NCBI RefSeq assembly: GCF_004022705.2
Contig: NZ_RZOY02000010.1
Coordinates: 1-64,000 of the forward strand
Direction of reading: 5' to 3'
DNA: 64,000 bases
Source: Mesorhizobium sp. M2D.F.Ca.ET.226.01.1.1
GTDB taxonomy: Bacteria; Pseudomonadota; Alphaproteobacteria; Rhizobiales; Rhizobiaceae
Shown one piece after another: positions 43,663-51,130 of this stretch. Within the stretch, counting starts at the first letter, position 1, and each line of letters starts with the position of its first letter. Position numbers and translations under genes: made by a program. The notes below the pieces were generated by a model. It saw nothing but the letters and a program-made list of their open reading frames with translations. It was not told the DNA's origin and ran no database searches.

Positions 43663-43713
43663 AGCGCTGATCAATTCGACCTAAGTCAGTGTATTAGCTA
43701 TCTCTAAATTGCT

Positions 43714-43729
43714 ATAGGCAAATGCCTAT
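43714..43729 (+). promoter_or_regulatory. Short inverted repeat before the secreted CCG-DC protein gene
   Basis: ATAGGCA (43714-43720) and TGCCTAT (43723-43729) form a 7-bp inverted repeat with a 2-bp centre. The direct near-repeat GGGCAAATGCTA follows at once. The stretch 43683-43754 is AT-rich. It may be an operator or promoter component. Confidence 0.4.
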
Positions 43730-43754
43730 GGGCAAATGCTAGAGGGCTAATAAC

Positions 43755-44117
43755 ATGGGAGAGCGGCGCGGGCGAATAGTCTTGCTTTGTCTTATTTTGG
43801 CCAGCAACGCCAGCGCTCATAGCTGGTACTCGGGCAAAACCGACCCTGTTCTGCACCTCAAATGTTGCGGCGATCGCGATTGCCACCCAGTCGCCTCAGG
43901 CGATGTCAGATCGACTAGGCAGGGCTACTACGTCAGGCAACCTCAACCCTACTCTCGGAATGATCCCGCTGCCGGCGAATGGTTCATTCCTTGGGACCGC
44001 GTGCAGGCAGCGCCCGATGACCAGTATCATATCTGCGAAACCCTCTATCCGACGTTTCGCGTTGGCAGGTACAGGTTGCGGTGGACCTGCTTCTTTGCGC
44101 CGCGAACCACGGGTTGA
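43755..44117 (+). CDS. Secreted cysteine-rich protein with CCGxxDC motif (paralogue 1)
   Basis: A signal peptide (MGERRGRIVLLCLILASNAS, cleavage at ASA-HSW) leads a mature protein HSWYSGKTDPVLHLKCCGDR. Further DCHPVASG, WFIPWDRVQAAPDD, YHICETLYPT and TCFFAPRTTG are shared with the 120-residue protein at 49280-49642. The six-cysteine pattern CCG..DC...C....C suggests disulfides. No known family name is assigned. Periplasmic or extracellular. Confidence 0.75.
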   Translation: MGERRGRIVLLCLILASNASAHSWYSGKTDPVLHLKCCGDRDCHPVASGDVRSTRQGYYVRQPQPYSRNDPAAGEWFIPWDRVQAAPDDQYHICETLYPTFRVGRYRLRWTCFFAPRTTG

Positions 44118-44193
44118 TATTACCTACCGCCATCTCGCTTGTGCGAAGAAGCATTCTGTGATTTCTCCGACCTAAATTAGCGGGGACTCAAGG

Positions 44194-44553
44194 ATGAGAA
44201 TTGCGGTGATCGCCGCGCTCTGCGCGGGTGTGGCTGGATGCGTGTCCTCGCCGGTCGAGTATGGCGCCTCGCTGTCGCAGCAGGATCCGAAATGGGCGTC
44301 GCCGGCATGCCAGCAGGCCCGTGCCGCCGCCGCGGATTATGCGCAGCGCGAGAAGGACCATCCCGGCTGGGGTTTTGGCGTGCTGCTCGGGCCTTACAGC
44401 ATGGGGATGGTGGCGGCGGTCAAGGAGCACGAACGGCAGCAGCGACGGCTGCTCGCCCGCCAGATGCATCTGCAGTGCTCGAGCCAGAAGCTGCCGAGGG
44501 ACCTGGATTTCGATCCGGCAATCTACGCGCCGAAGAAGCAGCATTATCCGTAG
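44194..44553 (+). CDS. Lipoprotein of unknown function, 119 residues
   Basis: The N-terminus MRIAVIAALCAGVAGCVSSP has a lipobox GVAGC with modification at Cys16. The mature part is helical (SPACQQARAAAADYAQREKD; EHERQQRRLLARQMHLQCSS) with two further cysteines. GGATG at 44190-44196 is close to the start; the ribosome site is weak. It is predicted to be an envelope lipoprotein. No family recognised. Confidence 0.68.
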   Translation: MRIAVIAALCAGVAGCVSSPVEYGASLSQQDPKWASPACQQARAAAADYAQREKDHPGWGFGVLLGPYSMGMVAAVKEHERQQRRLLARQMHLQCSSQKLPRDLDFDPAIYAPKKQHYP

Positions 44554-44566
44554 GCGACGGGCGGTT

Positions 44567-45169
44567 TCAGGCCGCCGCTGCCTTCCTCTCGAATGCGTAG
44601 GTGAGGATCGCCACGCCCGTCGGCGTCACGACCTGGCTGGTCAGTTTCAGCGCCGTGGGCGGCTGCCCGGCCTCGAAAAGGCGCAAGCCGTCGCCCAGCA
44701 CCAGCGGATGGATCATCAGCACCAGCTCATCGACAAGCCCGTGCCGCATCAGCGCGCGGAGCAATTCGCCGCTGCCGAACATGACCAGAGTCTTGTCGTG
44801 ACGTTGCCTGAGCGTGCGCACCGTCTCTTCCGCCTCGCCGGCAAGCAGTGTCGAATTCTCCCAGCGCGGTTCGTAGCCCCCATCATGCGAGGCGATGAAC
44901 TTATGCGCGCCGGTCAGCGCCCTGGTCATCGGACTGGCCGGTTGCCGGACAACCCAGCCTTCGTAGAGGTCCTCATAGGTCGTGCGGCCGGCCAGCAGCG
45001 ACCAGCCGCCGCCCATGGCGCGGCCGATGATCTCCTGCATCGTCGCGTCGCTGCCTGGAATGCTCCAGCCGCCATGTGCGAAACCGTTGCGCATGTCTTC
45101 GTCGGCGCGCGCCGGCGCCTGAAAGACACCGTCCAGCGTCAGATGCTCTATGGCGACGATCCTTGCCAT
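44567..45169 (-). CDS. Dihydrofolate reductase-like protein (RibD C-terminal family)
   Basis: The 200-residue protein starts MARIVAIEHLTLDGVFQAPA and has GGWSLLAGRTTYEDLYEGW, KTLVMFGSGELLRALMRHGL and DELVLMIHPLVLGDGLRLFE. These are the RibD-C/DHFR-fold motifs, with NADPH-binding GSG. Such proteins are common, stand-alone and of undefined substrate. Its start is 1 bp after the cupin gene's stop codon, so the two form an operon. Confidence 0.9.
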   Translation of the reverse strand: MARIVAIEHLTLDGVFQAPARADEDMRNGFAHGGWSIPGSDATMQEIIGRAMGGGWSLLAGRTTYEDLYEGWVVRQPASPMTRALTGAHKFIASHDGGYEPRWENSTLLAGEAEETVRTLRQRHDKTLVMFGSGELLRALMRHGLVDELVLMIHPLVLGDGLRLFEAGQPPTALKLTSQVVTPTGVAILTYAFERKAAAA

Positions 45170-45170
45170 T

Positions 45171-45701
45171 TCAGCCTTCGCTCCACGCGTTCAAAAGCGG
45201 GCCGTCGCCGCCATAGACCGGGTCCTTGTCGGGACGGCCGACCTTCGGGATGGTGCGCAGCGCCTCGGCGTGCTGCTCCGGGCTCCGGCACAGATCATAT
45301 TTGCCGAAGGGCGGATAGGCGCCAACGACGAGCAGGTCGGCGGACGCGGACAGGCGCTGGTGGCCGGTGCCGGCCGGCAGGACAGCCACGTCGCCCGCCT
45401 TGACCTCGAGCACCTTGCCCTTGTCGCCGCCGAAGCGGACCTCCGCGGCGCCGCGCGCAATACCCAGCACCTCATGGATGCGCGAGTGATAGTGGACGAA
45501 GCCGTAAATGCCGTTGCGCCAGCTGTTGCCCCAGCCATTGGCGCTGAAAATGTCCTCGAAGACGGCGGCCGGATCGGCGTCGTCCGGCAGTTGCACCGCG
45601 CCGGGATAGACGAGCATGGGCCAGCGCGGATGGTTGGGCACTAGCCCGTCATCGGCGAAGCGGAAGGTGAGCGGTTCGAGCTTTCTGACCAGTTGCGCCA
45701 T
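45171..45701 (-). CDS. Cupin-domain protein (YjlB-like)
   Basis: The 176-residue protein has GFVHYHSRIHEVLGIARGAA (histidine pair for metal), VRFGGDKGKVLEVKAGDVAV and PAGTGHQRLSASADLLVVGA, which is the second cupin motif. The fold is a single cupin barrel with an N-terminal extension (FRFADDGLVPNHPRWPMLVY). AGGAAGGGGCAAGG precedes ATG 45701. It leads the two-gene operon with the DHFR-like gene. Confidence 0.88.
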   Translation of the reverse strand: MAQLVRKLEPLTFRFADDGLVPNHPRWPMLVYPGAVQLPDDADPAAVFEDIFSANGWGNSWRNGIYGFVHYHSRIHEVLGIARGAAEVRFGGDKGKVLEVKAGDVAVLPAGTGHQRLSASADLLVVGAYPPFGKYDLCRSPEQHAEALRTIPKVGRPDKDPVYGGDGPLLNAWSEG

Positions 45702-45782
45702 CCTTGCCCCTTCCTGCAACCTCAATCATCGGAGCTAACGGTTTCCCGCGCATTTTGCTCCGGTCACACCGAGGAGGTCACA

Positions 45783-46307
45783 ATGACTGCGTTTCGCCTT
45801 TCGACGATCGGCCTGCTTGCGTTCGCGCTGCTGTCGGCCTTTGTTGCCGCCAGCGCCGCGACCGCCAAGGCCGCGTCCGCGGACGATCTCTACAAGCTTT
45901 GCCGTCAGATGAAGAACGACGACACGATCCGCCCCTATTCGCACGAACTCTACGGCGGCACGGTCAAGGCCTTCAAAAAGCTCTTTCCCGACGCCAAGAA
46001 AGCACCGCTTGAGCAGGAGCTGCAGACCCAGGCCAACTATCGCTGCATGAACGGCAAGGTGCTGGCCTGCTTCGTCGGCGCCAACCTGCCCTGCGCCAAG
46101 ATGAATGCCGCGCGCGACAATCCTGGCGCGGCCGAATTCTGCAAGACCAACCCGAATGCCGACGTCGTGCCGGCCTTCGCGACCGGCCACGACGCCGTCT
46201 ATTCCTACAAATGCGCGAGCGGCAAGGCGGTCGTTACCGGCAATTCGTGGCAGCTCGACAAGCGGGGTTTTGCGGAGACGCTATGGGCGGTGGTTCCCGA
46301 GCGCTGA
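45783..46307 (+). CDS. Exported protein of unknown function, 174 residues
   Basis: A signal peptide (MTAFRLSTIGLLAFALLSAF, cleavage near AKA-ASA) leads a mature chain with six cysteines (LYKLCRQMK, NYRCMNGK, LACFVGANLPCAKM, AEFCKTNP, SYKCASGK). These probably form three disulfides. GGAGGTCAC precedes ATG 45783. It is divergent from the cupin-RibD operon. No family I can name. Confidence 0.72.
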   Translation: MTAFRLSTIGLLAFALLSAFVAASAATAKAASADDLYKLCRQMKNDDTIRPYSHELYGGTVKAFKKLFPDAKKAPLEQELQTQANYRCMNGKVLACFVGANLPCAKMNAARDNPGAAEFCKTNPNADVVPAFATGHDAVYSYKCASGKAVVTGNSWQLDKRGFAETLWAVVPER

Positions 46308-46331
46308 GACGGTCCAGAGCCCGACCGGCGC

Positions 46332-47348
46332 CTAGACCTCGAGCATGACCTTGATGGCGCGGCGTTCGTCCATGGCGCGGTAGCCTTCGGCGACCTCGGC
46401 CAGCGGCAGCTTGAGGTCGAAGACCTTGCCGGGCTTGATCCGTCCTTGGAGCACGCGGTCCATCAGGTCGGGCAGGAACCGGCGCACCGGCGCCGGGCCG
46501 CCCAGCATGCGCTTCTGGCCGAAGAACAGTTTCTGGCCATCGAAGCTCACGCCATGCGGCACCCCGACATAGCCGATGGTGCCGCCGGGACGCGAGCAGG
46601 CCAGCGCCTGGTCGAAGGATTCTCCCGTGCCGACGCATTCCAGCACCGAGTCCGCGCCGACGCCGCCGGTGAGATCCTTGATGCGCGCGATCCCCTCCTC
46701 ACCGCGTTCGGCGACGATGTCGGTGGCGCCGAACTCGCGGGCGAGCTTCTGGCGGCTCTCGTGACGGCTCATGGCGATGATGCGCGCCGCGCCCATCTCC
46801 CTCGCCGCCAGCACGCCCATCAGTCCGACCGCGCCGTCGCCGACGACGACCACCGTCGATCCTTCGCGCACCTCCGCGGCGTCGGCCGCGTACCAGCCGG
46901 TGCCGAGCACGTCGGAGACGGCCAGAAGGTCGGGCACGAGCTCGGCCGGCGGCACCTCGGCGGTCGCCACCAGCGTGCCGTCGGCCAGCGGCACGCGGGC
47001 ATAGGGCGCCTGTGCGCCCGACATGAATTCACGCTGCTCGCAGGAAGACTGGAAGCCGAAGCGGCAGTGTGGGCAGGTGTTGTCGGAGAGGCAGAAGGAG
47101 CCGACGACGAACTGGCCGGGGCGGACCGTGCGCACCTCCGCGCCGACCTCGACGACGATGCCGCAATATTCATGGCCCATATGCTGCGGGGCGTCCACCG
47201 GCTGCAGGCCGCGATAAGGCCACAGGTCCGAGCCGCAGATGCAGCTCGCCGACAGCTTGATGATTGCGTCGGTAGGACGCAGGATTTTCGGATCGGCGAT
47301 TTCCTCGCAGCGGATATCGCCGGGCTTGTGCAGAACGGTCGCGAGCAT
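46332..47348 (-). CDS. Zinc-dependent alcohol dehydrogenase-like (MDR) protein
   Basis: The 338-residue protein has the catalytic-zinc region ICGSDLWPYRG with QHMGHEYCGIVVEVG, a structural-zinc cysteine set (NTCPHCRFGFQSSCEQ), and the NAD(P) motif GDGAVGLMGVLAA. It resembles glutathione-independent formaldehyde or L-threonine-type dehydrogenases. AGGGAAG precedes ATG 47348. It follows the disrupted cupin gene by 39 bp, with a LysR gene divergent from both. Confidence 0.92.
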   Translation of the reverse strand: MLATVLHKPGDIRCEEIADPKILRPTDAIIKLSASCICGSDLWPYRGLQPVDAPQHMGHEYCGIVVEVGAEVRTVRPGQFVVGSFCLSDNTCPHCRFGFQSSCEQREFMSGAQAPYARVPLADGTLVATAEVPPAELVPDLLAVSDVLGTGWYAADAAEVREGSTVVVVGDGAVGLMGVLAAREMGAARIIAMSRHESRQKLAREFGATDIVAERGEEGIARIKDLTGGVGADSVLECVGTGESFDQALACSRPGGTIGYVGVPHGVSFDGQKLFFGQKRMLGGPAPVRRFLPDLMDRVLQGRIKPGKVFDLKLPLAEVAEGYRAMDERRAIKVMLEV

Positions 47349-47387
47349 TTTTGCTTCCCTTTTCTCTTTTCGTTCGATTGGTAAGGG

Positions 47388-47782
47388 TCAGGCGCCATAA
47401 TCGGCGTCGCTGACATGTTCCAGCCAGTCCACGACCTGCCGTCCTTGACCTCCTGGACTGCAATGTGGGTCATGGCGGTTTCGGGCGACGCCCCGTGCCA
47501 GTGCTTTTCGCCGGGCGCGAACCAGACGACATCGCCGGGGCGTATCTCCTCGACGGGTCCGCCCTCGCGCTGCACGCGGCCACGGCCGGAGACGACGATC
47601 AGAGTCTGCCCGAGCGGATGCGTGTGCCAGGCGGTGCGGGCGCCAGGCTCGAAGGTGACCTGCGCGCCCTGCACCCGCGCGGCATCGAAGGGATTGAAGA
47701 GCGGATCGATGCGGACCGTGCCGGTGAACCAGTCCGCCGGGCCTTTGCCGGACGGCCGGCTGCCGGCGCGAAGAATGTCCAT
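47388..47782 (-). pseudogene. Cupin-domain protein gene disrupted by a one-base frameshift near 47436
   Basis: The start ATG 47782 (MDILRAGSRPSGKGPADWFT) and the cupin core (WHTHPLGQTLIVVSGRGRVQ; PGDVVWFAPGEKHWHGASPE) are intact through VQEVKDG. The frame then reads RSWTGW instead of the family's usual C-terminus. In the next frame the same DNA encodes VDWLEHVSDADYGA and stops at 47388-47390. Inserting one T after 47436 restores a 131-residue protein, so one base is missing. As it stands the frame would run on into the alcohol dehydrogenase gene. It could be a genuine mutation or a sequencing error. Confidence 0.85.
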
Positions 47783-47898
47783 GGTTGGGTCTCCTTCAAC
47801 ATGCCTTCGGTGCGGCGGCGCGGATCCGACAGGCGCATCGGAGCCTGCCGCACGAAATGATCTGTTGACCGCGCAGGCGGCGACCGGCTGAGACGCCA

Positions 47899-47925
47899 GT
47901 TGCGAACAACATATTGCAGCGCAAC
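47899..47925. promoter_or_regulatory. Candidate LysR-binding inverted repeat between the divergent LysR and cupin genes
   Basis: GTTGCG (47899-47904) and CGCAAC (47920-47925) flank a 15-bp centre that contains ACATATTG. The palindrome has the T-N11-A-type spacing expected of a LysR-type regulator site and lies in the 216-bp divergent spacer. The flanking LysR gene is the natural candidate. Confidence 0.45.
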
Positions 47926-47998
47926 ATCGTCGATTAGACCGAATAGTCGGCATGGACTTATCGACCTGTGATATAAATTCTCGTCCAGGAGATTGCCG

Positions 47999-48892
47999 AT
48001 GCAGCGTGACGACATGAAGGATCTGCTGTGGTTCCTGGCTGTCGCCCGGGAGCGCAGCTTCACCAAGGCAGCGGCCGAGCTCCGCACGTCGCAGTCGACG
48101 CTCAGCGCCACCATCAAGCAGCTCGAGGCGCGGCTCGGCGTGCGGCTCTTGACCCGCACGACGCGAAGCGTGGCGCCTACGGATGCGGGCGAGCGGCTCT
48201 ATCAGTCGCTCGCGCCGCGCTTCGAAGGGATCGAAGCCGACCTCGCGGGCCTGGTCGCCTTTCGCGACAAGCCGGCCGGCACCGTGCGCATCACACTCTC
48301 TGACCATGCGCTGCAGTCGACCGTGTGGCCGAAGCTCAAGCCGGTGCTGAGCGACTATCCCGACCTCAGCGTCGAGCTTCATAGCGACAACGGCATGCGC
48401 AACATCGTGGAGGAGCGCTTCGACGCCGGCGTGCGGCTCGGCGAAAGCATCGACAAGGACATGATCGCAGTGCGGATCGGCCCGGACTGGCGGTTGGTGG
48501 CTGTCGCCTCGCCGGAGTATTTTTCGCGACGTCCTGCGCCGAAGATACCGCAGGACCTCGTCGGCCACGATTGCATCAACCTGCGGCTGACGACGTTCGG
48601 TGGCTTTTACGCCTGGGAGTTCGCCAGGGACGGCCGAGACCTCAGGGTACGGGTGGAAGGCCAGCTCACGTTCAATTCGACCCTTCCCATGATCGATGCC
48701 GCAATCAGTGGCTACGGCATCGCCTATGTGCCCGAGAACCTCGTCAGCCGCCACGTGGCCGAGGGGCGCCTGTCGGTGGCGCTCGGCGACTGGAGCCCGC
48801 CCTTCGCCGGCTACCACCTCTACTATCCGAGCCGGCGGCAGCTCTCGCCGGCGATGACGGTGATCGTCGAGGCGCTTCGGCATCGCAGCTGA
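47999..48892 (+). CDS. LysR-family transcriptional regulator
   Basis: The 297-residue regulator has the HTH AVARERSFTKAAAELRTSQSTLSATIKQLE in residues ~16-45, then the effector domain (PAGTVRITLSDHALQSTVWP; SGYGIAYVPENLVS). AGGAGATTGCCG precedes ATG 47999; ATG 48014 is a second possibility. It is divergent from the cupin and alcohol dehydrogenase genes and most likely regulates them. Confidence 0.93.
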   Translation: MQRDDMKDLLWFLAVARERSFTKAAAELRTSQSTLSATIKQLEARLGVRLLTRTTRSVAPTDAGERLYQSLAPRFEGIEADLAGLVAFRDKPAGTVRITLSDHALQSTVWPKLKPVLSDYPDLSVELHSDNGMRNIVEERFDAGVRLGESIDKDMIAVRIGPDWRLVAVASPEYFSRRPAPKIPQDLVGHDCINLRLTTFGGFYAWEFARDGRDLRVRVEGQLTFNSTLPMIDAAISGYGIAYVPENLVSRHVAEGRLSVALGDWSPPFAGYHLYYPSRRQLSPAMTVIVEALRHRS

Positions 48893-48970
48893 ACAGGTCG
48901 CTGGTCGCTTGGGTCATCGCAACCCCTCGCCTTGGGCCCACGCCATGGCGTCCTGCAGGCGGAACGCCGC

Positions 48971-49150
48971 CTACGGCGCAATCGCGCTGTTCACGGAGGT
49001 CGCGATGTTCATGAACTGGGCATTCAAGGCACCACCCAGCGAGGTCGCCCCGACCAGGATTGCCACGGCGACGAGCACGCCAATGAGCGCGTACTCTATC
49101 GCTGTCGCGCCGGATTCGTCGGCATGAAACCGCTCGATCACAAGTTGCAT
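48971..49150 (-). CDS. Flp/Fap-type IVb pilin, 59 residues
   Basis: The frame encodes MQLVIERFHADESGATAIEY then ALIGVLVAVAILVGATSLGG and ALNAQFMNIATSVNSAIAP. The conserved ESGATAIEYALI motif and following hydrophobic helix are the Flp pilin signature; the prepilin cleavage site is just after the short leader. No tad or cpa assembly genes are in the window, so the pilin is solitary. It is too short for ordinary gene calling. GGGACG upstream is a moderate ribosome site. Confidence 0.82.
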   Translation of the reverse strand: MQLVIERFHADESGATAIEYALIGVLVAVAILVGATSLGGALNAQFMNIATSVNSAIAP

Positions 49151-49279
49151 GTCTAACGTCCCAGCCGATAACAGGCCTGGAGCCTACCGCGACGGCCCTG
49201 CCGTTCGATTAATCGAGCCTTTCAAATTGAAAGGACTTGCAGCCGGCTTCCGATCGGCATGGTGCCGGCGGCCACGGCG

Positions 49280-49642
49280 CTACGGTATCGACTGGGAGAC
49301 CTTGAGCCGCGGCGCGAAGAAGCAGCGCAGATAGGGCTGGTTGGTTATGACGTAATGGTTCTCGCATATATGGTATCGGCCGTCCGGGGATTCCTGCACG
49401 CGGTCGCGCGGGATGTTGAAACCATCGGGCAGATAGACGTAGCCGCCGTCGGCCCTGGACTGCACCGAGGACTCCGGTATGGGGCGGCAATCGGTGCCGC
49501 CGCAACATTTGAAGTTCGTTACCGGATCGACCTTGTTCTGGTACCAGTCATGGGCGCTGGCGCCTGTCGCAGCGGCAAGACAGATGGCGGTGACGACGAC
49601 CCTTAGCACGGCATTCCTCGACGGGGCGGAGGCGCTGCTCAT
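49280..49642 (-). CDS. Secreted cysteine-rich protein with CCGxxDC motif (paralogue 2)
   Basis: A signal peptide (SRNAVLRVVVTAICLAAATG, cleavage at ASA-HDW) leads HDWYQNKVDPVTNFKCCGGT, then DCRPIPESS, GYVYLPDGFNIPRDRVQESP, DGRYHICENHYVITNQPYLR and CFFAPRLKV. The motif order and cysteine positions match the protein at 43755, so they are paralogues of about 40-50% apparent identity in the core. Function unknown. Confidence 0.75.
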   Translation of the reverse strand: MSSASAPSRNAVLRVVVTAICLAAATGASAHDWYQNKVDPVTNFKCCGGTDCRPIPESSVQSRADGGYVYLPDGFNIPRDRVQESPDGRYHICENHYVITNQPYLRCFFAPRLKVSQSIP

Positions 49643-49773
49643 TCGAGCGTCATGTATATGAGCGTTCCGCCGGAAACGCCATTGCGTTGCGAAGGCCCGG
49701 CAAGCGACGCCCGGCGCTCATGCGTGGCAATCGTTGAGGCCGGATCCTCAAACCGAGGCCCGGCCCCGCCCGC

Positions 49774-50502
49774 TCAAACCAACCGCTGCCCGCCGTCGAT
49801 ATGGACGGTCTCGCCGGTCATGAACTCGTTTTGCATCAGGTAGAGATAGGCCGGCGCGATGTCGGCGGGCCTGGCGATCCTGCCCGCCGGAATGCAGCCG
49901 CCCATCTCATTGAAATAGCCTGACTTGGCTTCGCCGACGATCTCGTCCCACATCTCAGTGTCGACCCAGCCGGGCGAGACGATGTTGACGCGCGTCGGCG
50001 CGAGCTCCAGCGCTAGCGCGCGGGCGAAATAGCTGAAGGAGCCGGCGACTGCCGAGACGACCGAGCCGCCGGGAACCGGCGGGCGGTCCTTGTTGATGCT
50101 GGAGGTGAAGATCATCGAGCCGCCCTTGTTCAATTTGCGCACGGCGTGCTTGGCAAGCATCACGGCGCCGATCAGCTTGCTATCGACGAATCGGCGCACG
50201 AAATCCATGTCGGTCTGGCCGATCGGATCATTGGGCGGCGGCGTACCGGCCGTCGCCACCAGATGATCGAAGGCGCCGACCGCATCGAACAGGCGGGCGA
50301 TGTCCGCCTCTTTGGCCATGTCGGCGGCAATGCCCGTCACGCGCCCTGTCCCGAACCGCTTTTCGGCGGCCTTGAGCTTGTCCTCGGAGCGGCCGACGAT
50401 CACGACTTCCGCACCGTGTTCCAGCACGGCTGCCGCGACGCCGAAGCCGATGCCCGAGCTGCCGCCGACGACAATGATCTTTTTTCCCGTGAGACTGGTC
50501 AT
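49774..50502 (-). CDS. SDR-family protein lacking the YxxxK active site
   Basis: The 242-residue protein has KIIVVGGSSGIGFGVAAAVL (cofactor motif GGSSGIG) and ALALELAPTRVNIVSPGWVD, then GETVHIDGG. Following TSSINKDRPPVPGGS, where Tyr and Lys should appear, it reads VVSAVAGSFSYFARAL: no Tyr-x-x-x-Lys. It is therefore a divergent SDR, possibly using another residue or serving a non-catalytic role. GGACGGAGAACACCC precedes ATG 50502. The upstream frame, continuing to 51318, is a shadow of the VOC gene. The VOC gene is 35 bp upstream, co-directional. Confidence 0.88.
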   Translation of the reverse strand: MTSLTGKKIIVVGGSSGIGFGVAAAVLEHGAEVVIVGRSEDKLKAAEKRFGTGRVTGIAADMAKEADIARLFDAVGAFDHLVATAGTPPPNDPIGQTDMDFVRRFVDSKLIGAVMLAKHAVRKLNKGGSMIFTSSINKDRPPVPGGSVVSAVAGSFSYFARALALELAPTRVNIVSPGWVDTEMWDEIVGEAKSGYFNEMGGCIPAGRIARPADIAPAYLYLMQNEFMTGETVHIDGGQRLV

Positions 50503-50537
50503 GGGTGTTCTCCGTCCTTGCAGTGATGGGTTGAAAA

Positions 50538-50999
50538 TCAGGCGCGGCCGGCGTGGGCGGCGGCGATGTCGGCGAGAATAATCTTCTTCATCGAATACAT
50601 CGCCTGGCGCGCCCGGTCGGCCTTCGCGCGGTCGGGGTCGTTCATCAGCCGCAAGGCTTCGCTCGGGATGACCTGCCAGAAGACGCCGAACTTGTCCTTC
50701 AGCCAGCCGCAGGGCTGTTCCGAACCGCCGCCGGCGGTGAGCGCGTTCCAGAAATAGTCGGTCTCGGCCTGGTCCCCGGTCTCGATGTAGAGCGAGATGC
50801 GCTCGTTGAAGGGCGGCACCCCGCCGGCGTTGAGCGCGGTGAAGCGTTGCCCTTCGAGCTCGAAGTCGAAGATCGCGTGCGGCTTGTCGGTGAACTCGAT
50901 CGCTCCGAGCGCCCGGCTGTTCTTGAAGACCGACAGATAGAAATCCCGCGCCGCTTCGGCATCGAGGTTGAACCAGAGGAAGGGATGAACGGTGGCCAT
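50538..50999 (-). CDS. VOC-superfamily protein (PhnB-like)
   Basis: The 153-residue protein starts MATVHPFLWFNLDAEAARDF and has RALGAIEFTDKPHAIFDFEL, NERISLYIETGDQAETDYFW, and GWLKDKFGVFWQVIPSEALR, the pattern of PhnB/3-demethylubiquinone-type VOC proteins. Function is unassigned. CGAGGACACC precedes ATG 50999. It is transcribed with the SDR downstream and is divergent from the GcvA-like regulator, with a 131-bp spacer. Confidence 0.88.
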   Translation of the reverse strand: MATVHPFLWFNLDAEAARDFYLSVFKNSRALGAIEFTDKPHAIFDFELEGQRFTALNAGGVPPFNERISLYIETGDQAETDYFWNALTAGGGSEQPCGWLKDKFGVFWQVIPSEALRLMNDPDRAKADRARQAMYSMKKIILADIAAAHAGRA

Positions 51000-51130
51000 G
51001 GTGTCCTCGCAGGTTTTGAAGTGAGCGTTGATCACAAATTCTGTGAGGATTTTTGGCCGGAAAAAGCTCGACGGACAAACCAAAGTTTGGCAAGGATTGG
51101 TTACCATCACTCACAAATGGCTTTGTCGTC

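Noticed and set aside
46820..48883. 687-residue minus-strand frame spanning the cupin, LysR and dehydrogenase genes
   Set aside because: It joins the antisense of LysR, the real cupin frame and a wrong frame over the dehydrogenase. Only the middle cupin part is genuine, and it is reported as a frameshifted gene.
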